The position numbers and the translations under genes were made by a program. The notes below the pieces were generated by a model. That model worked only from the letters and a program-made list of their open reading frames with translations. It searched no databases and had not been told where the DNA came from. From Desulfuromonas sp. (GTDB taxonomy: Bacteria > Desulfobacterota > Desulfuromonadia > Desulfuromonadales > UBA2294), in NCBI GenBank assembly GCA_002869615.1, contig PKUH01000120.1, positions 1 through 35,516 on the forward strand: a DNA stretch of 35,516 nucleotides. Direction: 5' to 3'. Positions 18,943 through 30,788 of this stretch are shown piece after piece. The first letter of the stretch is position 1; every line of letters begins with the position of its first letter.

Positions 18943-20313
18943 ATGAAATCCGGTTTTTCCGAAGAGACAATTGTCGCTCCGGCGACCGCTGTCGGTGAAG
19001 GCGGCATCGGTATCATCCGTTTGTCTGGAACCTCTGCAGAGCTAACCCTGCAGAGGTTTTTCCGTCCCAGCCGCAGCGTTGATGTTTTCGAATCGCACCA
19101 GCTTTATCATGGTCATCTTCTCGACTCTTCCGGCAGTCTTCTTGATGAAGTCCTGGCTGTTGTCATGCGTGCTCCGCGTTCCTATACCGGCGAGGAGATC
19201 GTTGAGGTTCACTGCCATGGCGGACCGGTCATTATACGGCAGATTGTCGATCTGTTTATCGATGCCGGACTCCGGCTGGCGCGCCCGGGAGAGTTTACCC
19301 TGCGCGCCTTTCTGAATGGCCGACTTGATCTCTCCCGGGCCGAGGCTGTCATTGATCTGATCCGATCCCGTTCTGAGTCGGCAAGCCAGTTAGCGGTTCG
19401 TCAACTCGACGGAGCCCTCTCCAGGATTATATACGATCTGCGTGAGCGCCTGGTCGAGAACCTTTCCCTGATTGAAGCACATATCGATTTTCCGGATGAG
19501 GATATTTCCCCTCCGGCACTGGCAAACCTCTGTGCCAACGTAAAAAAAGCCCGTGATGAAATTGACCCCCTGCTCGCCAGTTTTGATTCTGGTCGAGTGT
19601 TGCGTGAGGGGCTTAATGTATTAATACTCGGCCGTCCCAACGTTGGCAAAAGCTCGCTATTAAATGCCCTGCTCGGTGAATCACGGGCGATCGTCACCGA
19701 TATTCCCGGTACGACCCGGGACACGGTCGAGGAGTCTTTTGTTATCAGTGGTCTTCCGATCCGGCTGATTGATACCGCTGGTGTACATGCTACGTCAGAT
19801 CCGATTGAAGCAGAGGGGGTTCGGCGGGCGACCGAAAAGGTTAAAACGGCTGACCTGGTTCTGCTCGTTGTCGACGGTAGTCAGGAGGCCAGTCCTGATG
19901 ATTTTTTTGCTTTTGACCTGGTTGAAAAAGACCGGGCTCTGCTGGTTGTCAATAAAAGTGATTGCCCGGCAGTTCTGGACCGTTCCCGTTTTTCCGGTCT
20001 TGCTGCGACACCTGTTTCAGCAAAAAATGGTGCCGGTCTCGATCTTCTCAAAGATAAAATAGCCTCTCTTTTTTCCGCCGGTGGTGAAGTCTCGGAATCG
20101 ACCATGATTTCCGATCGGCGTCATCGTGAAGCGCTTCTGCGATCCCGCGAGGCGCTCAATCGTTTTCTTGCCTCAGTACAGTCGGCGCAGGAGCCGGAGT
20201 TTCTCGCTCTTGATCTGCGCGAAGCTCTTCATGCCCTTGGCGAGATTACCGGCGAAACGACACCCGATGAAATACTTGATCGGATTTTTTCCCGTTTCTG
20301 TATCGGGAAGTGA
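18943..20313 (+). CDS. mnmE: tRNA modification GTPase MnmE
   Basis: A 456-residue GTPase that with MnmG installs the 5-carboxymethylaminomethyl group on U34 of certain tRNAs. Seen: N-terminal folate-binding domain (ATAVGEGGIGIIRLSG, CHGGPVI), a helical domain, and an inserted G domain with G1 GRPNVGKSS (about 230), G2 TTRD, G3 DTAG and G4 NKSD. It ends in the catalytic C-terminus FCIGK (C-x-G-K). ATG 18943 starts the conserved MKSGFSEETIVAPATA; there is little ribosome-binding site. It is 10 bases after yidC and followed by the parS pair and mnmG. Confidence 0.97.
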   Translation: MKSGFSEETIVAPATAVGEGGIGIIRLSGTSAELTLQRFFRPSRSVDVFESHQLYHGHLLDSSGSLLDEVLAVVMRAPRSYTGEEIVEVHCHGGPVIIRQIVDLFIDAGLRLARPGEFTLRAFLNGRLDLSRAEAVIDLIRSRSESASQLAVRQLDGALSRIIYDLRERLVENLSLIEAHIDFPDEDISPPALANLCANVKKARDEIDPLLASFDSGRVLREGLNVLILGRPNVGKSSLLNALLGESRAIVTDIPGTTRDTVEESFVISGLPIRLIDTAGVHATSDPIEAEGVRRATEKVKTADLVLLVVDGSQEASPDDFFAFDLVEKDRALLVVNKSDCPAVLDRSRFSGLAATPVSAKNGAGLDLLKDKIASLFSAGGEVSESTMISDRRHREALLRSREALNRFLASVQSAQEPEFLALDLREALHALGEITGETTPDEILDRIFSRFCIGK

Positions 20314-20316
20314 TAA

Positions 20317-20332
20317 TGTTCCACGTGGAACA
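20317..20332. promoter_or_regulatory. parS: parS site 1 (ParB binding)
   Basis: The 16-bp perfect palindrome TGTTCCACGTGGAACA is one substitution per arm from the Bacillus-type parS TGTTTCACGTGAAACA. It lies just after mnmE, 3.5 kb upstream of parB, the usual zone for ParB nucleation and CTP-dependent spreading near oriC. Confidence 0.95.
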
Positions 20333-20353
20333 AGTATCTTTATGTCAGGCATC

Positions 20354-20369
20354 TGTTCCACGTGGAACA
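20354..20369. promoter_or_regulatory. parS: parS site 2 (ParB binding)
   Basis: An identical copy of site 1 with 37 bases centre to centre, about 3.5 helical turns, in the same 83-base mnmE-mnmG gap. The pair overlaps the leader of mnmG, so ParB loading could affect its expression. Confidence 0.95.
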
Positions 20370-20396
20370 GTTGTTGTTTTGTTTTAAGGATCACCC

Positions 20397-22256
20397 GTGA
20401 CTGATTATGGGAAGAAATATGATGTTGTTGTCGTCGGAGCCGGGCATGCTGGTTGCGAAGCCGCGCTGGCGGCCGCCCGCATCGGGTGTCGCACCCTGCT
20501 GTTAACGATCGGCCTCGATGCGGTTGCCCAGATGTCCTGTAACCCGGCAATCGGCGGTCTGGCCAAGGGGCACCTGGTTAAGGAGATCGATGCTCTCGGT
20601 GGTGAGATGGCACGCAATATCGATGCAACCGGAATCCAGTTCCGGATTCTGAACACCAAAAAAGGACCAGCCGTTCGGGCGTCGCGAGCGCAGGCCGATC
20701 GGATGTTGTATGCCGCCCGGATGAAGCAGGTCGTTGAGGCGCAAGAGAATCTCGATCTCAAACAGGGTACGGTCTGCAAGCTGATGCTTGCGGGAGGGGC
20801 TGTTGCCGGGGTTGAGACCCGCGAAGGGGTTCAGTACCCATCCCGTACAGTGGTGTTGACAACCGGGACTTTTATGCGTGGCCTGATCCACGTCGGGCTC
20901 AGCAACTACCCCGGTGGGCGGGCCGGCGAACCACCGTCCGAAGGGTTGTCTGACCATCTCCGCTCACTCGGGCTATCGGTTGGCCGCCTGAAAACCGGAA
21001 CGCCGGCCCGGCTCGATCGAAACACAATCGATTTTTCCGGGCTTGAGGCGCAACCGGGTGATGATCCCCCTCGCCCTTTTTCGGTTGATACCGAGTCGAT
21101 AACACTGCCACAGGTCCCCTGTTATATTACCTGGACCAATGAACGAACCCATGCTGCCATCCGTAGCGGGCTCGATCGGTCTCCACTGTACAGTGGGGTA
21201 ATTGAGGGGGTCGGGCCACGTTACTGTCCGTCGATTGAGGATAAGGTGGTCCGTTTTCCGGAAAAAGACAAACACCAGATTTTTCTCGAACCGGAGGGGT
21301 TGAACAGCGCAGAGATTTACCCTAACGGGGTTTCGACCTCGTTGCCGGCCGATATTCAACTCTCTTTCCTGCGCACGATTCCGGGTCTCGAAAAGGTCGA
21401 AATCATGCGCCCCGGATATGCCATCGAATACGATTATGTTGATCCCGGTCAACTTTTACCGACTCTGGAAACCAAGGCGGTTGGCGGACTTTTTCATGCC
21501 GGTCAGATCAACGGGACTTCCGGTTATGAAGAGGCGGCCGCCCAGGGTTTGATTGCCGGTGCCAATGCGGCGCTCAGGGTCAGGGACGAAGAGCCGCTGG
21601 TGATCGGTCGGGACGAGGGGTATATCGGTGTCCTGATCGATGACCTGGTGACGCTCGGCACAACCGAGCCTTACCGGATGTTTACCTCGCGGGCCGAACA
21701 TCGACTGCTTCTGCGTGAAGACAATGCCGATCAGCGTCTGACCGAGCTCGGCCACCGCGCCGGATTGATTGGCGCAGAGCGCTGGCAGTGTTATCGGAAA
21801 AAGATCGAGCAGGTCGAGGCGGGGTTCTCGATATTGCGGGATAAGCGGATCGGACCGGCGGACAGGGAGGTTACGGCAAAGCTGGAGCTCGGCGAACTCA
21901 AGAATGGAGCGACGCTGGAGGAGCTTTTGCGACGACCGGAGATCAGAATCGGCGATCTGCTTTTTGTTGATGACCGGTTGGCCGGGCTGCCACCGGCGGT
22001 TCATGAGCAGCTTGAAATCGCGGTCAAGTACGAGGGGTACATCCGGAGGCAGTTGGAGCAGGTCGGCCGTTTCCGCAAGGTGGAGCAGGTCAGGATTCCG
22101 GCTGATTTCGATTATTTCGGAATTTCCGGACTGTCGAGCGAAGTTCGGGAGAAGTTGGCTGTTGCGCGGCCGCAGACCCTTGGCCAGGCCTCGCGCATCC
22201 CGGGAGTCACCCCGGCGGCAATATCGATTCTGTCGGTACTGCTCAGGCGTAAATAA
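20397..22256 (+). CDS. mnmG: tRNA uridine-5-carboxymethylaminomethyl(34) synthesis enzyme MnmG
   Basis: FAD-dependent partner of MnmE, 619 residues. Seen: the dinucleotide-binding motif [13 protein letters not shown] (12-24), the signature [22 protein letters not shown], the second signature [16 protein letters not shown] binding FAD, and the C-terminal helical tRNA-binding region ending [37 protein letters not shown]. It begins with GTG at 20397, placed 6 bases after AAGGA, directly behind the parS pair. Length matches the family. Four bases span from its stop to the rsmG ATG. Confidence 0.98.
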   Translation: MTDYGKKYDVVVVGAGHAGCEAALAAARIGCRTLLLTIGLDAVAQMSCNPAIGGLAKGHLVKEIDALGGEMARNIDATGIQFRILNTKKGPAVRASRAQADRMLYAARMKQVVEAQENLDLKQGTVCKLMLAGGAVAGVETREGVQYPSRTVVLTTGTFMRGLIHVGLSNYPGGRAGEPPSEGLSDHLRSLGLSVGRLKTGTPARLDRNTIDFSGLEAQPGDDPPRPFSVDTESITLPQVPCYITWTNERTHAAIRSGLDRSPLYSGVIEGVGPRYCPSIEDKVVRFPEKDKHQIFLEPEGLNSAEIYPNGVSTSLPADIQLSFLRTIPGLEKVEIMRPGYAIEYDYVDPGQLLPTLETKAVGGLFHAGQINGTSGYEEAAAQGLIAGANAALRVRDEEPLVIGRDEGYIGVLIDDLVTLGTTEPYRMFTSRAEHRLLLREDNADQRLTELGHRAGLIGAERWQCYRKKIEQVEAGFSILRDKRIGPADREVTAKLELGELKNGATLEELLRRPEIRIGDLLFVDDRLAGLPPAVHEQLEIAVKYEGYIRRQLEQVGRFRKVEQVRIPADFDYFGISGLSSEVREKLAVARPQTLGQASRIPGVTPAAISILSVLLRRK

Positions 22257-22258
22257 AT

Positions 22259-22909
22259 ATGGATCTTCGGTCTGAACTGAAACGGCAGCTTGATTCACTT
22301 TGCTTGGCGGTTGATGAGCATGCTGTAGCCCGGCTTATTACAATGCAGGAAGAGCTTTTACGCTGGAACAGGACCTACAATCTGACCGCCATTACCGATC
22401 CGTTTGAGGCGCTGGAGAAGCATCTTGTTGATTCCCTGACCCTGCTTCCCTATCTCGGGTCGGCCAAACATCTTCTCGATATCGGGTCCGGTGCCGGGTT
22501 TCCGGCACTGCCGCTGAAAATCTGTCGAGCCGATCTGGAAACTGTCTCGGTCGATGCTGTTGCCAAGAAAATACGGTTTCAAAAACACCTGATCAGAACG
22601 TTAGGTCTCAAGGGAGCGGTCGCTTGGCATGGTCGCGCAGAAGATATTGTGCATCAACGATTTACCGAATCCGGATTTGATCTGGTCGTGGCCAGGGCTT
22701 TCGCTTCGATTCCGAAGCTGGTGCAGCTCGCTTTGCCCTGTCTCCGGCGGCATGGCGTCATCGTGGCAATGAAAGGCCCGGATGGTGATAAAGAGCTGAC
22801 AGCCGCCGGCCCGGATCTGGAAAAACTCGGGGTCAGTTGCCGGGAAGTGGTCAACCTGACCCTGCCAGTCTCCGGATCATCCCGACAATTACTCTTTTTA
22901 CAGTCATAA
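22259..22909 (+). CDS. rsmG: 16S rRNA (guanine(527)-N7)-methyltransferase
   Basis: SAM-dependent methyltransferase of 216 residues acting on G527 of 16S rRNA. Seen: WNRTYNLTAI near residue 36, the SAM motif LLDIGSGAGFPALPLKI (72-88), and VVARAFASIPKLVQLALP followed by GVIVAMKGP. It immediately follows mnmG (start two bases after the stop), so the two are co-transcribed. Loss of this gene in other bacteria gives low-level streptomycin resistance. Confidence 0.96.
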   Translation: MDLRSELKRQLDSLCLAVDEHAVARLITMQEELLRWNRTYNLTAITDPFEALEKHLVDSLTLLPYLGSAKHLLDIGSGAGFPALPLKICRADLETVSVDAVAKKIRFQKHLIRTLGLKGAVAWHGRAEDIVHQRFTESGFDLVVARAFASIPKLVQLALPCLRRHGVIVAMKGPDGDKELTAAGPDLEKLGVSCREVVNLTLPVSGSSRQLLFLQS

Positions 22910-23059
22910 AGCACAATATATAGAGTTTGAAAACCACCCTGGTACAATATGGAGTATTTTACCTAACCAACTGTTTTGTCGGTTCTTTTTGCCTTTTATC
23001 CCGATTCTCTTTGTGCTAATCTTTGGCCCGCTGTTAGTCAACTAACCCCGAGGGATTTC

Positions 23060-23836
23060 ATGAGCCAAATTATTGCTATTGCCAATCAAAAAGGTGGCGT
23101 TGGAAAAACGACCACGGCAGTCAACCTGGCTGCATCTCTGGCAGTTGCTGAGAAAAAGACCCTGCTGGTCGATATGGACCCTCAGGGCAACAGCTGCAGT
23201 GGGGTCGGTATTGACAAGCAGCAGGTCGAGTATACGGTATATCATGCCCTGCTTGGCGAGGTCGAAGTAGAAAAGACAATCATCCCGACCTGTCTTCCTC
23301 ATCTTGAAATCATGCCGGCCAATACCGATCTGACCGGTGCTGAAATCGAACTGGTCTCGGCCTTTGCCCGGGAGATCAAGCTCAAGTCCGTGCTCGATAC
23401 CATTCGTGACAACTATGACTATATCCTGATCGACTGTCCACCTTCCCTCGGCCTGCTGACCGTCAATTCATTGACGGCCGCTGATGCGGTACTGATTCCG
23501 CTGCAGTGTGAATTTTATGCCATGGAAGGCATGAGTCAGCTGATGCAGACGATCCGCCTGATCCAGCGCGACCTGAACAAGAACCTGCGACTGTTCGGAA
23601 TCGTCCTGACCATGTTCGACAGCCGTAATAATCTCTCGCACCAGGTCGCTGAAGAAATCCGCAACCATTTCGACGGCCGGGTTTTTGATGCGGTCGTGCC
23701 GCGCAATGTCCGGCTTTCCGAGGCTCCGAGTCACGGCTTGCCGGTATTGATGTATGATATCTCTTCCCGTGGCGCCGAGGCCTATCTCGATCTCGCCAAG
23801 GAAATCATCAAGTCTGAAGGGGCTTCTCATGGCTAA
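23060..23836 (+). CDS. parA: Chromosome partitioning ATPase ParA (Soj)
   Basis: Deviant Walker A ATPase of 258 residues that binds DNA non-specifically as an ATP dimer and pulls or releases ParB-parS complexes. Seen: IIAIANQKGGVGKTTTAVNLAASLA (both signature lysines present), LLVDMDPQGN, the Walker B region YILIDCPPSLGLLT and VPRNVRLSEAPSHGLPV. ATG 23060 follows GAGGG at a 5-base spacing; an upstream in-frame ATG at 22976 would add 28 residues unlike the family. Its last eight bases contain the parB start (ATGGCTAA), so the two are translationally coupled. Confidence 0.97.
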   Translation: MSQIIAIANQKGGVGKTTTAVNLAASLAVAEKKTLLVDMDPQGNSCSGVGIDKQQVEYTVYHALLGEVEVEKTIIPTCLPHLEIMPANTDLTGAEIELVSAFAREIKLKSVLDTIRDNYDYILIDCPPSLGLLTVNSLTAADAVLIPLQCEFYAMEGMSQLMQTIRLIQRDLNKNLRLFGIVLTMFDSRNNLSHQVAEEIRNHFDGRVFDAVVPRNVRLSEAPSHGLPVLMYDISSRGAEAYLDLAKEIIKSEGASHG

Positions 23837-24680
23837 ACGTCCTGCCCTCGGTAAGGGGATCGGTGCCCTCCTCGATTCGGCGACCCAGGATAATGGTCGT
23901 AAATATTTTCTTTGTCCGATCGAGGACTTGAAACCGCATGCTGATCAGCCGCGTAAGTCATTCGATAACGAAAAGCTCGAAGAACTGGCGGCATCGATCC
24001 GCGAAAAAGGCGTGATCCAGCCCCTTGTGGTGCGGCGTGAAGAGGATCACTACCAGATTATTGCCGGGGAGCGACGCTGGCGGGCTTCCCAGAAGGCAGG
24101 CCTGCGCGAAGTGCCGGTCGTTATTCAGGATGTGTCGGAAGACTGGGCCCTGGAAATGGCTCTGATCGAGAATATTCAGCGCGAAGATCTGAATCCGATT
24201 GAAGAGGCCGAGGCCTACCGCAACCTGATGGATGGCTTTGATCTGACCCAGGACGAGGTGGCCCGACGGGTCGGCAAGGAACGGCCGACGGTCGCCAACT
24301 CGCTCCGGCTGCTCCGATTACCGGCCGTCATCCAGCAGGATGTTATCTCCGGACAGTTCAGCATGGGACACGCCCGCGCCCTGCTTTCGCTCGAATCGGA
24401 GGATGAAATTGTCCGGCTGCGCAACCAGATTTCCGGAAAGGGCGTTTCGGTGCGTGAGCTCGAAGCACTGATCCGGAAACTGAAGACTGGCGGCACTCCG
24501 GTCAAGAAAAAGTCAGCCAGCAAGAAGGACCCGGAGCTTGAGCATCTGGCCGCCGAAATGAAGCGGGCTCTCGGGACCAACGTCAAAATTATTCCGTCCG
24601 GCAAAGGCGGCCGCATCGAGATATCGTATTATGCCGCCAAGGACCTCGATCGTTTAATGGAAATCATCGGAATCAGCTGA
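23829..24680 (+). CDS. parB: Chromosome partitioning protein ParB (Spo0J)
   Basis: CTP-dependent DNA clamp of 283 residues that loads at parS and spreads. Seen: an N-terminal ParA-stimulating segment RPALGKGIGALL (4-14) with conserved basic residues, the CTP-binding fold with GVIQPLVVR (61-69) and GERRWRA (80-86), ENIQREDLNPIEEA (arginine-rich patch), a central helix-turn-helix (LTQDEVARRVGKERPTVANSLRLLRLP) reading parS, and a C-terminal dimerisation domain after a Lys-rich linker. It starts inside the parA stop region. Two exact parS copies lie 3.5 kb upstream and a degenerate half-site lies just after its stop. Confidence 0.97.
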   Translation: MAKRPALGKGIGALLDSATQDNGRKYFLCPIEDLKPHADQPRKSFDNEKLEELAASIREKGVIQPLVVRREEDHYQIIAGERRWRASQKAGLREVPVVIQDVSEDWALEMALIENIQREDLNPIEEAEAYRNLMDGFDLTQDEVARRVGKERPTVANSLRLLRLPAVIQQDVISGQFSMGHARALLSLESEDEIVRLRNQISGKGVSVRELEALIRKLKTGGTPVKKKSASKKDPELEHLAAEMKRALGTNVKIIPSGKGGRIEISYYAAKDLDRLMEIIGIS

Positions 24681-24721
24681 ATGGACCGGCCGGTTAACGT
24701 GGAACAGGAGTGACCAAAACA

Positions 24722-25120
24722 ATGCGTAAGGAGACCCCCTTGGAAAAGAGTGAAATCAAGGCTTTTCTCGGCCCCGGAAGTAAATTCGAAGGCAAACTCT
24801 TCTTTGATGAGATTGTTCGCCTCGATGGCGCCTTTAAAGGCGAGATTGTCTCAAAGGATACCCTGATTGTCGGCGAAACCGCCGATATAGAAGGTGAGGT
24901 CGAAGTCGGAACCTTTATTCTCAGTGGAAACTTCAAAGGAAATATCAAAGCCAATACCCGCGTCGAATTGCGCCGCCCGGCGAAATTCGAAGGGACTGTT
25001 GAAACTCCGGTCCTGGTTGTCGAGGAAGGGGTTGTCCTCAACGGCAGTCTGTCGATGCCTGGTAAGGGTTCGGCTGGCGTATCGGCGGTTGAGGTCAAGC
25101 CTGAAAAGAGCAGCGAATAA
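24722..25120 (+). CDS. Bactofilin (polymer-forming cytoskeletal protein)
   Basis: A 132-residue protein with the repetitive right-handed beta-helix pattern of DUF583 (IKAFLGPGSKFEGKLFF, VRLDGAFKGEIVSKDTLIVGETADIEGEVEVGTFILSGNFKGNI, VELRRPAKFEGTVETPVLVVEEGVVLNGSL), with short, probably disordered ends. Bactofilins self-assemble without nucleotides and anchor cell-wall or chromosome-segregation machinery. The start is uncertain: ATG 24722 lies 11 bases after AGGAG, GTG 24710 is also in frame, and TTG 24740 has a better-spaced AAGGAG and begins just before the conserved core. Its position directly after parB (41 bases) suggests a link to ParABS positioning, as reported for Myxococcus BacNOP; that role here is inference. 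Confidence 0.92.
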   Translation: MRKETPLEKSEIKAFLGPGSKFEGKLFFDEIVRLDGAFKGEIVSKDTLIVGETADIEGEVEVGTFILSGNFKGNIKANTRVELRRPAKFEGTVETPVLVVEEGVVLNGSLSMPGKGSAGVSAVEVKPEKSSE

Positions 25121-25168
25121 AAAAGCGGCCACTAACCGTCGATAATGGCGAAATATGGCAAAAGTGTC

Positions 25169-25197
25169 TTGACAACAATAGTGGTCTGTGGTAGCAA
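25169..25197 (+). promoter_or_regulatory. Sigma-70 promoter of the ATP synthase operon
   Basis: A perfect -35 TTGACA (25169-25174), a 17-base spacer and -10 TAGCAA (25192-25197) lie 114 bases before the first ATP synthase gene. Transcription would start near 25204, so the GTATAC palindrome at 25238 falls about 35-47 bases into the transcript. Confidence 0.6.
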
Positions 25198-25237
25198 TTC
25201 CCTGCTTTAACGAAGCCGTTCTAGACCCTGTTTTTTT

Positions 25238-25250
25238 GTATACAGTATAC
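25238..25250. promoter_or_regulatory. GTATACAGTATAC palindrome upstream of atpF', candidate GntR-type operator
   Basis: Two GTATAC hexamers separated by one base form a 13-bp dyad. Its exact reverse complement overlaps the promoter of the GntR/FCD regulator gene at 34180. I found no third full copy in the window. Being downstream of the likely start site, it could act as a roadblock repressor site or mark a second promoter. Confidence 0.5.
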
Positions 25251-25310
25251 CAGCTCGGATGAGCCCAACCTGGTCGGTGGGGGTTTGTCCGGATTGAGGT
25301 GTGAAACGCT

Positions 25311-25733
25311 ATGAGTGTTGATTGGACAATTGTTCTTCAGATTATCAATTTTATCGTTTTGATGTTGGTTCTCAACATCATTCTTTACCGTCCTCTGCGT
25401 AATATTATGAGCCAGCGCAAAGAGACGATCGATGGTTCGCATGCGCGGGCCAGCGAGCTCGAGGCGCAGATTGAGGAAAAAATGGCGCGCTACGAGGAGA
25501 AACTGCAGGCGGCCAAGCTGCAGGGGAACCAGCAAAAGAACGAGCTCCGTCAGGCGGCGGCCGGCGAGGAGGCAAAAATCCTCGGCGAAGCGCGCGACGA
25601 AGCGGCCCGTCAGTTGCAAACCGTTAAGGACCGGGTCGCCGGTGAAGCCGACGCGGCCGGCAAGAAGCTGAAAAGCGATGCCGAAACCCTGGCAACCGAT
25701 ATCGCAATCAAAATTCTCGGGAGGGCTGTGTAA
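25311..25733 (+). CDS. atpF': F1Fo ATP synthase subunit b' (second peripheral-stalk subunit)
   Basis: A 140-residue subunit with one N-terminal transmembrane helix (about 5-27, WTIVLQIINFIVLMLVLNIILY) followed by RPLRNIM and a long charged, Ala/Glu/Lys-rich coiled coil reaching toward F1. It pairs with the b subunit encoded next as a b/b' heterodimeric stator. GAGGT lies 10 bases before the ATG. It is first in a seven-gene operon whose a and c subunit genes are absent here. The two stalk genes have little identity with each other apart from topology. Confidence 0.9.
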   Translation: MSVDWTIVLQIINFIVLMLVLNIILYRPLRNIMSQRKETIDGSHARASELEAQIEEKMARYEEKLQAAKLQGNQQKNELRQAAAGEEAKILGEARDEAARQLQTVKDRVAGEADAAGKKLKSDAETLATDIAIKILGRAV

Positions 25734-25734
25734 G

Positions 25735-26315
25735 ATGAAATCTTTTAACTGTAAAGTCCTCCCGGTTGCCCTGCTCGCCGTTTTGCTGACCGTCACTACA
25801 GCATTTGCTGCCGGTGGTGGTGGCCATGCCGATGGCGGCGCCCTGCTCAAGGACTTTATCTATCGCTGTATCGCTTTTGCCATGACCTTCGGCATTATTT
25901 TTTATTTTGTCAGGAAGCCGGCGATGAATGCTCTTAAGGGGCGTAAGGAATCGATCGCCCAGCAGCTCGAGGAGGCAAAGCAGGCCCGAGAGGATGCAGA
26001 AGCCAAATTCGCCGAGTACGACGAGAAGCTCAACAAGGCCGAAGCCGAGATCGAGCAGATCGCAGCCGAATTAAAAAAGGAAGGCGAGATCGAACGCGAC
26101 AAGATTATCGCCAGTGCCGGTGAGCAGGCCGAGAAGATCAAGAATGAAGCTGAAAAGTCAGCCGCCTTCGAAATCGCCCGGGCCCGGGCTGAATTGCAGC
26201 AGGAGGCGGCCCGCCTCGCAGTCGAACTGGCCGAAGAACTGCTGAAGAAAAATGTTAATGACAAGGACAAGAGCAATATGGTCGACGAATATATGAAGAA
26301 GGTAGGAGAACTACA

Positions 26316-26319
<4 letters not shown>
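25735..26319 (+). CDS. atpF: F1Fo ATP synthase subunit b with N-terminal signal-like segment
   Basis: A 194-residue peripheral-stalk subunit. It has two hydrophobic segments: a signal-peptide-like stretch (about 8-26, ending TTAFAAGGGG) and the true membrane anchor (about 40-59, FIYRCIAFAMTFGIIFYFVRKP), followed by a heptad-rich coiled coil (GRKESIAQQLEEAKQAREDAEAKF onward). E. coli b (156 residues) lacks the first segment. ATG 25735 starts one base after the b' stop, with GGGAGGG upstream. Its stop overlaps the atpH start. Confidence 0.93.
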
Positions 26320-28386
<2,067 letters not shown>

Positions 28387-28411
28387 TTTAAAGGATAAAG
28401 GGTTTTAGAGA

Positions 28412-29278
28412 ATGCCCAGTCTGAAGGATATAAAAAAGCGGATCAGCTCGGTCAAGAACACCCAGCAGATCACCAAGGCGATGAAAATGGTTTCGGCGGC
28501 CAAGCTGCGCCGGGCCCAGGACGCCGTGGTTGCTGCCCGTCCGTATGCTGACAAAATTCTCGACGTGCTCTCCAGTCTGGCCCTGCGTGAGGAGCCCGGG
28601 GTGCATCCCCTGCTCGAGGAGCGCGGGAAAGGCAAGGCGTTGGTGGTTCTGATGACAGCCGATCGCGGTCTGTGCGGTGGCTTCAACAGCAACATCAGCA
28701 AGACCGCCGAGCGTTTCATCAACGACAACGAAGAGGGCTACGAAGGTTACGACCTTTTGATTGTCGGCCGTAAAGGCAACGAATACCTGAAAAGCCGGCA
28801 TGGCGAAATCATCACCAAGGTGCATGAGCATGTGACCGGCAGTGTCGATTTTGCCCTTGCCTCGGTCATCGGAGAAGAAGTGGTCGAACCGTTTGTCGAG
28901 GGAATCTACGATGCCGTATTTCTGGTTTACAATTCATTCCAGAGCGCGATTAGCCAGGAGCAGACGGTTCGCCAGCTGTTGCCGATCGTCCCGAAAGAGA
29001 TCGAGGGCGACGGATATTCAGCCGAATATCTTTACGAGCCGAGCCGCGGCAAAGTCCTCGAACAAATCCTGCCGAAGCATATCAACGTGCAGATTTTCAG
29101 GTCTCTGCTTGAATCGGTCGCTTCAGAGCATGGTGCCCGGATGACGGCTATGGATAGTGCAAGTAAAAACGCTTCCGAGATGATCGACCGGCTGACCCTG
29201 CAGTACAACCGGGCACGCCAGGCCGCGATCACCAAAGAGTTGATGGAAATCATCTCCGGCGCTGAATCGATCAAGTAA
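28412..29278 (+). CDS. atpG: F1Fo ATP synthase subunit gamma
   Basis: A 288-residue central rotor shaft. Seen: the N-terminal helix SLKDIKKRISSVKNTQQITKAMKMVSAAKLRRAQ, the Rossmann-like middle with TADRGLCGGFNSNISK, and the C-terminal helix ending SEHGARMTAMDSASKNASEMIDRLTLQYNRARQAAITKELMEIISGA, the standard gamma signature. No regulatory insert of the chloroplast type is visible. It sits 25 bases after atpA. Confidence 0.97.
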   Translation: MPSLKDIKKRISSVKNTQQITKAMKMVSAAKLRRAQDAVVAARPYADKILDVLSSLALREEPGVHPLLEERGKGKALVVLMTADRGLCGGFNSNISKTAERFINDNEEGYEGYDLLIVGRKGNEYLKSRHGEIITKVHEHVTGSVDFALASVIGEEVVEPFVEGIYDAVFLVYNSFQSAISQEQTVRQLLPIVPKEIEGDGYSAEYLYEPSRGKVLEQILPKHINVQIFRSLLESVASEHGARMTAMDSASKNASEMIDRLTLQYNRARQAAITKELMEIISGAESIK

Positions 29279-29303
29279 CAAATACGAACGTGCTCCCGCC
29301 TGA

Positions 29304-30743
<1,440 letters not shown>

Positions 30744-30788
30744 TCGCGCGGAGTTTATATCTCCGAACCCTGAAAAAGGAAGTTTGCA

